From assembly GCA_918272565.1 (NCBI GenBank), contig CAKJYW010000028.1, forward strand, positions 1-56,483: DNA of 56,483 bases. Reading direction: 5' to 3'. The notes beneath the pieces are model-generated. The model ran no database searches and was not told the origin of the DNA. It saw nothing but the letters and a program-made list of their open reading frames with translations. Position numbers and translations under genes: made by a program. Of the stretch, positions 1 through 7,877 are shown in pieces. Origin of the DNA: Bacilli bacterium. Its GTDB lineage: Bacteria; Bacillota_I; Bacilli_A; ML615J-28; CAG-698. The stretch's first letter is position 1; each line of letters begins with the position of its first letter.

Positions 1-696
1 GCTACATCTCAAGATAGCCTCAATGATTCTATTTCAACACTTGCGGTATTAATTAGTTTAATTGTTACTCTAATCTGGCCTAATGTGTTACTTGATGGAT
101 ATATGGGATGTGTTGTATCTCTATTTATTCTTTATAGTGGAATAAAGTTAGTAAAAGAATCAATATCTCCTTTAATTGGAGAAGCCCCAAGTAAAGAATT
201 TATTGCTATGGTCGCAGATAAGGTTTTAAGTTATGACGGAATATTAGGCATTCATGACTTAGTTATCCATTCTTATGGACCAAGCAAGACTTTTATTACT
301 CTACATGCTGAGGTTGATAGTAGTGTTGATGTCTTAGTTAGCCATGATATAATCGATAATATCGAGCGCGATTTTTTGAATGAGTTTAATCTGAATTTAG
401 TAATTCACTTAGATCCTGTTGATTTAAAGAGCCCTGAATTACTTGAATTAAGAGAAAAAATTGGTTTTATCTTAAATGATATCGATCCTAATTTAAGATT
501 CCATGACTTTAGGATTGTTAAAGGGGTTACTCACACAAATATCGTCTTTGATGTAGTGGTTCCTATTAAGTATAAGATGAACAATGAAGAATTAAAGGAA
601 TTAATTGATAAGAAAGTTAAAGAGATTAATAACAATTATTTTACTGTTATTACAATAGATCAAGAACTAATCGGTAGGAGGAGCGAAAATGAATAG
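1..696 (+). CDS. Cation diffusion facilitator (CDF) family exporter, 5' end missing
   Basis: The reading frame is open from base 1, so the gene begins before the window and 231 residues remain. The first visible residues contain the CDF helix motif DSLND (residues 4-8 of the fragment), whose acidic residue normally contributes to the metal site, followed by two hydrophobic helices. The rest, from about residue 55, is the soluble C-terminal domain that dimerises and senses metal in this family. Members exchange Zn2+, Mn2+ or Fe2+ for protons at the cytoplasmic membrane; the metal cannot be told from this part. It overlaps the next gene by 8 bases, which suggests co-transcription. An internal ATG at 85 cuts through the membrane domain and is not the start. 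Confidence 0.88.
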   Translation, partial: ATSQDSLNDSISTLAVLISLIVTLIWPNVLLDGYMGCVVSLFILYSGIKLVKESISPLIGEAPSKEFIAMVADKVLSYDGILGIHDLVIHSYGPSKTFITLHAEVDSSVDVLVSHDIIDNIERDFLNEFNLNLVIHLDPVDLKSPELLELREKIGFILNDIDPNLRFHDFRIVKGVTHTNIVFDVVVPIKYKMNNEELKELIDKKVKEINNNYFTVITIDQELIGRRSENE

Positions 697-2377
697 TGCT
701 ATTTTAAATGTTATTAACAAATGGAAAAATTACAAAGAACTAGATTTAGAACTTAAAAAAGAACTAGATACTTTAAGTGAAGAAGAACTATTTGATGCCT
801 TTTACAAAGATTTGGAGTTCGGTACTGGGGGAATGCGTGGCGTTTTAGGTGCAGGAACTAATAGGATGAATATCTATACTATTAGAAAAGCTAATTATGG
901 TTATGCTAAATATATCTTAATGAATAAGATGAAAGAAAAAAGCGTAGTTATTGCTTACGACTGTAGAAAAAATAGTTTATTATTTGCTAAAGAATCTGCT
1001 AAGGTACTAGCTAGTTTTGGTATTAAAGTATATCTATTTGATAAAATCACTCCAACTCCGGAACTAAGTTTTGCGGTTAGATACTTAAAGGCTACTGGTG
1101 GAATCGTCGTTACTGCTAGTCACAATCCTCCAAAATATAATGGATATAAGATCTATGATGAAAGAGGATGCCAATTAATCCCTGATTTAGCTGAAATTGT
1201 TATTAATGAAATTAGTAAAGCTCCAGATAGTTTTGATATAAAAGTAGAAGAATATGAAACGTATTTAGAAAAAGGACTAATTGAAATAGTAGATAAGAGT
1301 GTTGATACTGCTTATTTAGAAAAAGTTAAATCAATTAGTTTAAATGATCTTGATAAGAGTAACTTTAAAGTAGTATTTACTTCACTTCATGGTACAAGTG
1401 CTGTTTTAGGTCAAAGGTTATTAAAAGAAGTTGGTTATAACTTTATTCCTGTAAAAGAACAAATGGTAGCTGATGCTAACTTTTCAACTGTTAAGTCACC
1501 TAACCCAGAAAATGGAGAAGCATTTACTCTAGCTATCAAATACGCTAAAGAAAATGATGCTGATATATGTATTGCTACAGACCCAGATGCTGATAGAGTA
1601 GGGCTTGCGGTTAAACATAATGGTGAGTTTATTTTACTAACAGGAAACCAAACAGGTCCAATTCTAATTGATTATTTAGCTAAATTTAGAAAACTAGAGA
1701 AAAAGAATGTTTTATATAACACTATCGTTACTAGCGACTTTGGTGCTGCTATTGCTAAAAGTCACGGAATTGATGTTGTTTCTACTCTAACAGGCTTTAA
1801 ATATATTGGAGATGAAGCTAGAAAACTAGAAGGAACAGACAGAGAGTTTTTCTTTGGCTATGAAGAGTCTTATGGATACGTTGTTAAGGACTTTGTTCGT
1901 GATAAAGACTCACTTCAAGCTTTACTTATATGTTGCGAAGTAGCATGCTACTATAAGAATCAAGGACTTGATTTAGTTGATGTACTAGAATCTTTATATA
2001 AGAAATATGGCTATTATCAAGAAAAATTAGTTAATATCAACCTTGAAGGTGAAGCTGGTGCTAAACAAATCAAGAAGACTTTAGATTATTTTAGAAATAA
2101 TATTAAGTTTGATGTTAATGGCTTAAAGTGTAAAACAAAAGAAGATTATGAGTTAAGCAAGAGATTTACTTTAGATAAAGAAGAAAAGTTGACTCTACCT
2201 AAGAGTAATGTATTAAAATACATTTTAGAAAATGGTTCTTGGTTTGTTCTTCGTCCTAGTGGAACTGAACCAAAGATGAAAATATATATTAATGTAAAAG
2301 AAGAAACAAAAGAAAAAGCAACAAATTTATTAAATCTAATTAATGATAAAGTATTAGAGATAATAAATAATATTTAA
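689..2377 (+). CDS. pgcA: Phosphoglucomutase / phosphomannomutase
   Basis: This 562-residue protein is a full-length member of the alpha-D-phosphohexomutase family, close in size to Bacillus PgcA. Visible motifs in order are the N-terminal GTGGMRG, the phosphoserine loop TASHNPP that carries the catalytic serine, the Mg2+ loop DPDADRVG, the sugar-binding GYEESYG and the phosphate-binding RPSGTEPK near the C-terminus. It interconverts glucose-1-phosphate and glucose-6-phosphate in the cytoplasm, feeding nucleotide-sugar and glycolipid synthesis. The start has a clear GGAGGAG Shine-Dalgarno sequence just upstream, and the gene overlaps the CDF gene by 8 bases. A phosphomannomutase or phosphopentomutase preference cannot be excluded by eye. 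Confidence 0.93.
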   Translation: MNSAILNVINKWKNYKELDLELKKELDTLSEEELFDAFYKDLEFGTGGMRGVLGAGTNRMNIYTIRKANYGYAKYILMNKMKEKSVVIAYDCRKNSLLFAKESAKVLASFGIKVYLFDKITPTPELSFAVRYLKATGGIVVTASHNPPKYNGYKIYDERGCQLIPDLAEIVINEISKAPDSFDIKVEEYETYLEKGLIEIVDKSVDTAYLEKVKSISLNDLDKSNFKVVFTSLHGTSAVLGQRLLKEVGYNFIPVKEQMVADANFSTVKSPNPENGEAFTLAIKYAKENDADICIATDPDADRVGLAVKHNGEFILLTGNQTGPILIDYLAKFRKLEKKNVLYNTIVTSDFGAAIAKSHGIDVVSTLTGFKYIGDEARKLEGTDREFFFGYEESYGYVVKDFVRDKDSLQALLICCEVACYYKNQGLDLVDVLESLYKKYGYYQEKLVNINLEGEAGAKQIKKTLDYFRNNIKFDVNGLKCKTKEDYELSKRFTLDKEEKLTLPKSNVLKYILENGSWFVLRPSGTEPKMKIYINVKEETKEKATNLLNLINDKVLEIINNI

Positions 2378-2386
2378 GGAGGCATT

Positions 2387-3646
2387 ATGCTAACAAAAGA
2401 AAGTTTTATTAAACATCGTGATAGATATTTTGAGATTGTTCAAGATAATTCTTTAAGCATCCTATTTAGTGGAAGACTAAAAAACAAGACAGCTGATGAG
2501 AATTATGACTTTGAAGTCGATAAGAATTTCTATTACTTAACAGGAATTAATCAAGATGAGGTTATTCTAGTTCTACTTAAAAGTGGAGAAAGCAAAAAAG
2601 CAATTCTATTTATTGAAGAGAATGATCCAACATACATTAAGTGGTATGCTCGTAAATTATACAAAGAAGAAGCAGAAGAGATTAGTGGAATTGATGAAAT
2701 CTATTATTTAGATGCTTTTGATTCATTTGTTTTTAACCGTCTTAATTCAACAAGAAGTGGTAATGTTTTATATAACACCCTTTATTTGAATTTAGAACGT
2801 CGTGATCAAAAAGGTTTTACTACACTTGCCCTAGAATATTCAAAGAAATTTAAGAAAGAATATCCTGATATTGAGATAAAGAGCAATTATAATTTGATAG
2901 TATCTTTAAGAATGGTTAAGGATAAAGAAGAAATTGAACTAATTAAAGCTTCAATTGAAACAACTAAAGGTGGAATTGAGGCATTAATGAAAAATGCTAA
3001 GCCAGGTCTATATGAATATCAACTAGAGTCTTATTATGACCAATATATTAAATACAATGGTCAAAAAGAAGTGTCATTTAAGACTATTGCGGCTAGTGGA
3101 GTGAATGCTACAGTTTTACACTATTCACTAAATAACACTAAGATTGGTGAAGATGAGCTCGTTTTATTTGATTTAGGAACTAGAACTGACTTCTATATTA
3201 GCGATATCACTAGAATGATCCCATCGAGTGGTAAATTTAGTGGTAGACAAAAAGAAGTTTATGAAGCAGTTTTAAGAGTTAACAAGAAATGTATTGAATT
3301 CTTACATGCTGGTGTAACATGGAAAGAATACAATGACTTTGCAACTGACTTAATCGCTTTAGAGTGCATTAATCTAGGACTTATAAAAGATAAGGGTGAG
3401 GTAAGAAAGTATTATTGGCACTCAATTGGTCACTCAATTGGCTTAGATACTCATGATCCAAGTCTTAACTTTGAACCAATCAAAGAAGGAATGACTCTAA
3501 CAGTTGAGCCAGGTATTTATATCGAAGAAGAAAAAATCGGTGTTAGAATCGAAGATGATGTTTTAATTACTAAAGATGGATGCTTAGTATTAAGTAAAGA
3601 TATCATTAAAGAAGTAAAAGACATCGAAAACTTTATGAAAAAATAA
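2387..3646 (+). CDS. pepP: M24-family Xaa-Pro aminopeptidase
   Basis: The 419-residue product has an N-terminal creatinase-like domain (about 1-175) and a C-terminal pita-bread peptidase domain. Metal ligands are recognisable: Asp262 and Asp273 in the DLG...SDITR segment, the second His of HSIGHSIG, Glu in EPGIY and Glu in RIEDDV. Family members remove the N-terminal residue before proline using two Mn2+ ions. An AGGAGG Shine-Dalgarno lies just before the ATG, 9 bases after pgcA, so the two genes are probably co-transcribed. Length and domain order fit aminopeptidase P (PepP) better than the shorter prolidase PepQ, but the two are hard to separate without alignment. Confidence 0.88.
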   Translation: MLTKESFIKHRDRYFEIVQDNSLSILFSGRLKNKTADENYDFEVDKNFYYLTGINQDEVILVLLKSGESKKAILFIEENDPTYIKWYARKLYKEEAEEISGIDEIYYLDAFDSFVFNRLNSTRSGNVLYNTLYLNLERRDQKGFTTLALEYSKKFKKEYPDIEIKSNYNLIVSLRMVKDKEEIELIKASIETTKGGIEALMKNAKPGLYEYQLESYYDQYIKYNGQKEVSFKTIAASGVNATVLHYSLNNTKIGEDELVLFDLGTRTDFYISDITRMIPSSGKFSGRQKEVYEAVLRVNKKCIEFLHAGVTWKEYNDFATDLIALECINLGLIKDKGEVRKYYWHSIGHSIGLDTHDPSLNFEPIKEGMTLTVEPGIYIEEEKIGVRIEDDVLITKDGCLVLSKDIIKEVKDIENFMKK

Positions 3647-3653
3647 AATAATG

Positions 3654-3697
3654 AGTTTTATTGTTTTGAAAAAATCAAAATAATAAAACTTTTTTTT
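3654..3697 (+). terminator. Rho-independent terminator after the M24 peptidase gene
   Basis: A 16-bp stem (3654-3669 with 3675-3690, one G-T wobble) closes a 5-base A-rich loop and is followed by a run of T. It separates the pgcA/pepP operon from the membrane-protein/ABC operon. Confidence 0.85.
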
Positions 3698-3758
3698 ATT
3701 AAAAAAATAAAAAAACAGATTTTCTTTCTATTATATGTATGAAAGGAAGTTTTGTGTT

Positions 3759-4415
3759 ATGAGAAAAATAAGAATTTTTATTATTTTATTTGCTTTTGTT
3801 TCTCTTTTATTATCGAGCTTTGTTTTCTTTAATGCATACATTAAAACAGGGCATGATAATTTTCAAGAGATAACATTTGATGATGAAAATGTCGTCTTGC
3901 TTGTTAATAGAAGTAAAGATGAGATCGATAGTGCTTATAAGAAAATAGGCAAAAAGATTTTTGGTTGGTCAACATATTATTTTAATATTAATTCAAAAGC
4001 TGAATATGTTGGGGATACCTTAATGAGTAGAAGTAATAGAACAGGTGAAGTTTTGCATTTCTCTTATAAATTAAGAGAAGAGGACTTTAAAACTACTTCA
4101 CTAAAGCTTAGTGCCGGGATTGATGTTAAAGTTACTGCTCAAAACAGCAAGAAAACCTTATCTGGTGTTATAAATCCTAGTTTTGGTGTTAATAAGACCA
4201 ATTCTACTTCAAACACCAAAGAAGAAATCACTGAATTTAAGATTGACCTTGCTCCTTATACGAGAGTAAGTCTTAGAATTAGTGGAGATTGCTATGTTAC
4301 TAGTGGCGTTAGTAAGTATTATTTATTTGGTATTCAAATGAAAAAGGGTGACTGGGAGAGGATTGATGTTGAAACGATGTATTATGAACTATATGAGGAG
4401 ATTTTAGAACGATGA
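3759..4415 (+). CDS. Membrane-anchored protein of unknown function (first gene of ABC cluster)
   Basis: I do not recognise the family. From the chosen ATG the product has 218 residues: a short basic start (MRKIR), one hydrophobic helix (about 5-25) without a lipobox, and a beta-rich polar domain presumably outside the membrane. It is probably a single-pass N-in protein or a signal-peptide protein. An earlier in-frame ATG at 3735 lacks a ribosome site, whereas 3759 follows AAAGGAAG with good spacing. It overlaps the next gene by 4 bases (ATGA), and that gene has the same architecture; both precede an ABC ATPase and permease. Role inferred only from context: accessory or substrate-contacting part of that exporter. 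Confidence 0.75.
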   Translation: MRKIRIFIILFAFVSLLLSSFVFFNAYIKTGHDNFQEITFDDENVVLLVNRSKDEIDSAYKKIGKKIFGWSTYYFNINSKAEYVGDTLMSRSNRTGEVLHFSYKLREEDFKTTSLKLSAGIDVKVTAQNSKKTLSGVINPSFGVNKTNSTSNTKEEITEFKIDLAPYTRVSLRISGDCYVTSGVSKYYLFGIQMKKGDWERIDVETMYYELYEEILER

Positions 4416-5368
4416 GAAAGAGAAATATCATATTTGCGTCTTTAATTGGAGTAGCAGTTTTAGTTTTCGTTTTATCAATCGTTTTGTTCTCAAAAGGTAG
4501 CGATACCTACAAGCTCACAACAATCAAACAAGCTTATAACGTTTTATCGTTAGTTAATGAAAAAGATGAAATTGTAATTCCAATTTATTCAAATAATAAG
4601 AAATGCGATTTTGTTGATAAGAAGAAGGTAGCAAATTGTTCAATAACCGACACTTTAGAAGACAATGTCTTTAAATTATCCCTAACTGATATTACTTCTA
4701 GTGGTAACGTCTTAAAGATTAGCGGTGAAGAATTCTATGAATATGAATATCATTTTACATTTTTAGGGGAATATACAGAAGAAGTAAGATCATTAATTGA
4801 TAAAGCCTATTTAAAGATTGAACTAAAAGAAAAAGAAGTAAGACTTTGTATTGGCTCACTAAGTTATTATAAAGTGTTAAATTATGGTGACGGAATTAAT
4901 AACCTCGATTTAGTTTGCCTAAAAGCGATAGTCAATGAATTAGATGACGAAAAGACGATTGTTGGGGTAGTAATGGGGCTGAAAAACAATTCTTACGATG
5001 GTCTAACTATTAGTAACATCAATTTGCTTGATGTTAACTTGAAAGCTTCAAGCGGTGAGATAAAGATCATCAATGAAGTTCCATCTTCAACTGATGATAT
5101 TAGCGCTCTACTTGGTTATGAATATAAGGTGAGTGGTGTCGCAATTGACAATGCTTTAGATATTAGCCTTGATTCATATGAAGTTAAATATCTACTAGTT
5201 CCTCTAAAAAGAGTAGGCGATGTCTATACTAATAGATTTGGTTTACAAATCGATTATTTGATTAATGGCAAAACTATGACTTATTATTTAGATGATTTCT
5301 TGTATTTTAAAGCCAATCAGAACCTAAAGCTAGAAGATTTTGAAATTTTCACTTATGAAAATAATTGA
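4412..5368 (+). CDS. Membrane-anchored protein of unknown function (second gene of ABC cluster)
   Basis: The 318-residue product starts with basic MRKRN and one hydrophobic segment (about 6-27), then a polar domain with many beta-strand-like stretches and three cysteines in the N-terminal half. No lipobox and no family motif is visible to me. GAGGAG lies just before the start inside the end of the previous gene, so translation is coupled. Its own end overlaps the ATPase gene by 14 bases. With the preceding protein it forms a pair of ectodomain proteins upstream of a minimal ABC-2-like transporter; a periplasm-side accessory role is inference. Confidence 0.75.
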   Translation: MRKRNIIFASLIGVAVLVFVLSIVLFSKGSDTYKLTTIKQAYNVLSLVNEKDEIVIPIYSNNKKCDFVDKKKVANCSITDTLEDNVFKLSLTDITSSGNVLKISGEEFYEYEYHFTFLGEYTEEVRSLIDKAYLKIELKEKEVRLCIGSLSYYKVLNYGDGINNLDLVCLKAIVNELDDEKTIVGVVMGLKNNSYDGLTISNINLLDVNLKASSGEIKIINEVPSSTDDISALLGYEYKVSGVAIDNALDISLDSYEVKYLLVPLKRVGDVYTNRFGLQIDYLINGKTMTYYLDDFLYFKANQNLKLEDFEIFTYENN

Positions 5369-5987
5369 GGTTAATGGATTAACAAAAAAATATCGCAAAC
5401 ACACTATTTTGAAAGATATAAATGTGAGTTTTTTAAAAAGTAAATGCTACATGCTTATTGGAAACAATGGAGCAGGAAAAAGCACCTTTATTAAGTGCTT
5501 GATTGGAGCAACTCACTTTAAAGGAGAAATCATTAAAATGATTACTAGAATAGGTTATGTACCAGAGAAAGTATTTCTCCCTCAGCACTTAACAGTAAGT
5601 GAGTTTTTGGAAGAAGTTGCAAGCTGTAAAGGAGTAGATGAAGGATTAGATTCTTTCATTAGTAGTAATTTAAGCAAATGGAGTATTTTAGAAAAAAAGA
5701 ATAGTTTGATAAAAACTTTATCTAAAGGGATGTTACAAAAAGTGTCAATCATTCAAAGTATGATTGATGATGGTGAACTTTTGATATTTGATGAAGTTTT
5801 AAATGGACTTGATCAAGATAATCAGCATATCTTCTTTGATACAATTAGAAGCCTAAAAGAAGAAGGAAAAACCATCATTGTATCAACGCACTATCCTAAA
5901 GAATATTTAGATATAGTTGATGTAATCTTAGAAATAAAGAATCAAAGTATTTATGAAAAGAAAGTATCAGATTATAAAACTAATTAA
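5355..5987 (+). CDS. ABC transporter ATP-binding protein
   Basis: This 210-residue protein is a compact nucleotide-binding domain. It shows Walker A GNNGAGKST, a signature-like LSKGMLQK replacing LSGGQ, Walker B LLIFDEVLNGLD and the H-loop STHYP. Length fits stand-alone ABC-2-type exporter ATPases. The ATG at 5355 is preferred over the in-frame TTG at 5340 because a normal ABC N-terminus begins there (MKIIEVNGLTK). It overlaps the upstream gene by 14 bases and the downstream permease gene by 35 bases, implying a stoichiometric complex with that permease at the cytoplasmic membrane. Substrate unknown. Confidence 0.9.
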   Translation: MKIIEVNGLTKKYRKHTILKDINVSFLKSKCYMLIGNNGAGKSTFIKCLIGATHFKGEIIKMITRIGYVPEKVFLPQHLTVSEFLEEVASCKGVDEGLDSFISSNLSKWSILEKKNSLIKTLSKGMLQKVSIIQSMIDDGELLIFDEVLNGLDQDNQHIFFDTIRSLKEEGKTIIVSTHYPKEYLDIVDVILEIKNQSIYEKKVSDYKTN

Positions 5988-6663
5988 ATGTCATTTTAAT
6001 TTCTGTTTTAGTAAAAAATCATCGATTCTTTTGATTTCTTTATTAGTGATTTCTACTATTTATAATTTTATTGTCATCGATAATATCGATGAGAGTTTAG
6101 GTAGTAATTATCTATTCCAAGGATACTTAGAATCTACTTTATCGTTTTTCAATTTTCTTTCAATACTTTTTTCGATAATTGTATTTTCTTATTCCTTTTT
6201 AACAAAGCAAGATAGTTACCTTTCCTATTTAATAGGTAGTAGGGTTACTAAATTAGCTTATTTTTATACTAAGATTGTGGCTATAATTATGTATTCTTTG
6301 TTATTCTTTATTGCTTTAATAATCTCTTTCTTTATTCCTTTCTTTATTAAAAAAACTCTTTATATAGATAGTAGTGTTGTTTTGTGCTTTTTTGATGCAC
6401 TAAAGGTAATGATTTATTATGGATTAATATCATTATTATTAGTATTAGCATTTGATAACATGTATGTAGCGATAATACCAATTGTTTTATTTATCTTTTC
6501 AACAAACATAACTTTATTAGAAGAAAAACTATCAAAAATCTTATCTTGTATTATTCCTGTTTATAGTGAAAGTTATTTGCTTATTAGTCCAAAAGGAGTA
6601 ATTATAACAATTATTATGATATTAGTTATAATAAATGGCATCTATTACTATTATCGGGATTAG
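5953..6663 (+). CDS. ABC transporter permease (ABC-2-like), about six membrane helices
   Basis: The 236-residue product is strongly hydrophobic with segments near residues 18-37, 60-82, 97-130, 140-165, 168-182 and 213-234, the usual pattern of a small ABC-2-type permease. No motif tells the substrate. The 35-base overlap with the ATPase gene and matched size support a two-component exporter with the upstream NBD. It is the last gene of the four-gene operon. I see no good terminator hairpin before the next promoter at 6668, so some read-through into the lipoprotein genes is possible. Confidence 0.8.
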   Translation: MKRKYQIIKLIKCHFNFCFSKKSSILLISLLVISTIYNFIVIDNIDESLGSNYLFQGYLESTLSFFNFLSILFSIIVFSYSFLTKQDSYLSYLIGSRVTKLAYFYTKIVAIIMYSLLFFIALIISFFIPFFIKKTLYIDSSVVLCFFDALKVMIYYGLISLLLVLAFDNMYVAIIPIVLFIFSTNITLLEEKLSKILSCIIPVYSESYLLISPKGVIITIIMILVIINGIYYYYRD

Positions 6664-6667
6664 CATA

Positions 6668-6696
6668 TTGCATTTAAGTGGTTTTTATGCTAAAAT
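6668..6696 (+). promoter_or_regulatory. Sigma-A-type promoter for the Big_2 lipoprotein operon
   Basis: TTGCAT (6668-6673) and TAAAAT (6691-6696) are separated by 17 bases, 25 bases before the first lipoprotein start. It sits directly after the permease stop codon. Confidence 0.6.
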
Positions 6697-6720
6697 ATAT
6701 AATAATATGAGGTTATTAGT

Positions 6721-7875
6721 ATGAAGAAATTTTATAAAGTTTTGTTTGCCTTGATATTACTAAGTGCACTAATCTTTCTTCCAGCTTGTAAGAAAAAATA
6801 TAGCGCCACTATCAAGGGTGAACGTAGTGTTTTAGAGGGTGAACAAATAACTCTTTCCATAGATACAAATATTGAAACATATTCTTTGAAGTGGACTTCA
6901 TCAAATCCTGAAGTTGCTTCAATCAATCCTAATGGTGTAGTGACTGGTATTAAAGAAGGTACTACTGAAATAAGAGTAACGATTAATGATATGGTACTAG
7001 ATGCGATAGTAACAGTAACCAAATTTGAAATCAATATCTCTTGTGAGAAGTACTTACACATCGGTGATAAGACAAAAATGGTAGTCACTCACAATTCGAA
7101 ATTAGAAAAAGAAGTGTTCTTTGTATCAAGTAATGCGGATGTAGCTACCATTAGTCAAGATGGTGAAATTGAAGCCTTAAGTGAAGGAGAAACAACAATA
7201 ACTGTAACCGTTGGTGGTAAAAAGAAAAACTTTTTACTTAAGGTGTTACCTATAGGTGAAGAAATTCCAATTGATGATCCGCCTATAGACGACCCAGTTG
7301 ATGATCCAGTTGACGATCCAACAGATGAACCTGGACCGGTTGTTATCCCAATTGAAATCTATGTTCCAACAATCATAAAATATGACGATTGTATTATCGC
7401 TACAGCAAACCGTGATGTTACTTGGTATTCAAGCGATCCAGATAATATTTTGTTTTTTAATGAAGAAAATGAAATTGTCCTAATGGGAGGATTTGGACCA
7501 GTCACAATTAAAGCTGTTGATGTAAATAATAAAGATGCATACGTCGAAAAAGTAGTATATGTTGTTTTAACTGATGTAGCGCCTAAAGAAATCGAGATCT
7601 ATAATGAAGATGGCGTATATGAAGTGGCACTAGAGAAAGTGGGCGGTATTGTTAGTAGCTCTTTACAATTAAAGGTTAGAGCAGTAAATAGTAGTGACGA
7701 TGCAGACACTACTGTAGTTTGGACTACTAGCGATGAAAGTGTTGCTGCTATTGGAAAAAGTGGTTTAGTAGTTCCTAATAAGATTGGTACTGTAACAATT
7801 AAAGCCGTTTCTGTTCATGACGAGTCAGTCTACGCAACAGTTACTATAAAGGTAGTATCATCAACAGGTAAATAA
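6721..7875 (+). CDS. Lipoprotein with bacterial Ig-like (Big_2) domains
   Basis: The 384-residue product has a type II signal peptide with lipobox LPAC (Cys23), so it should be anchored on the outer face of the membrane. Big_2-like repeats are visible at about 28-105, 108-178, 215-290 and 295-380, each with a WxSSxPxxAxI-type strand and a GxxxGxxxIxV ending. Between the second and third lies an Asp/Pro-rich linker (about 183-205) built from repeated DDPV/DDPP units, probably an extended spacer. Such domains typically serve adhesion or hold catalytic domains away from the surface. It is 2 bases from the GH3 lipoprotein gene, so the two act together; no catalytic domain is present here. Confidence 0.85.
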   Translation: MKKFYKVLFALILLSALIFLPACKKKYSATIKGERSVLEGEQITLSIDTNIETYSLKWTSSNPEVASINPNGVVTGIKEGTTEIRVTINDMVLDAIVTVTKFEINISCEKYLHIGDKTKMVVTHNSKLEKEVFFVSSNADVATISQDGEIEALSEGETTITVTVGGKKKNFLLKVLPIGEEIPIDDPPIDDPVDDPVDDPTDEPGPVVIPIEIYVPTIIKYDDCIIATANRDVTWYSSDPDNILFFNEENEIVLMGGFGPVTIKAVDVNNKDAYVEKVVYVVLTDVAPKEIEIYNEDGVYEVALEKVGGIVSSSLQLKVRAVNSSDDADTTVVWTTSDESVAAIGKSGLVVPNKIGTVTIKAVSVHDESVYATVTIKVVSSTGK

Positions 7876-7877
7876 TT

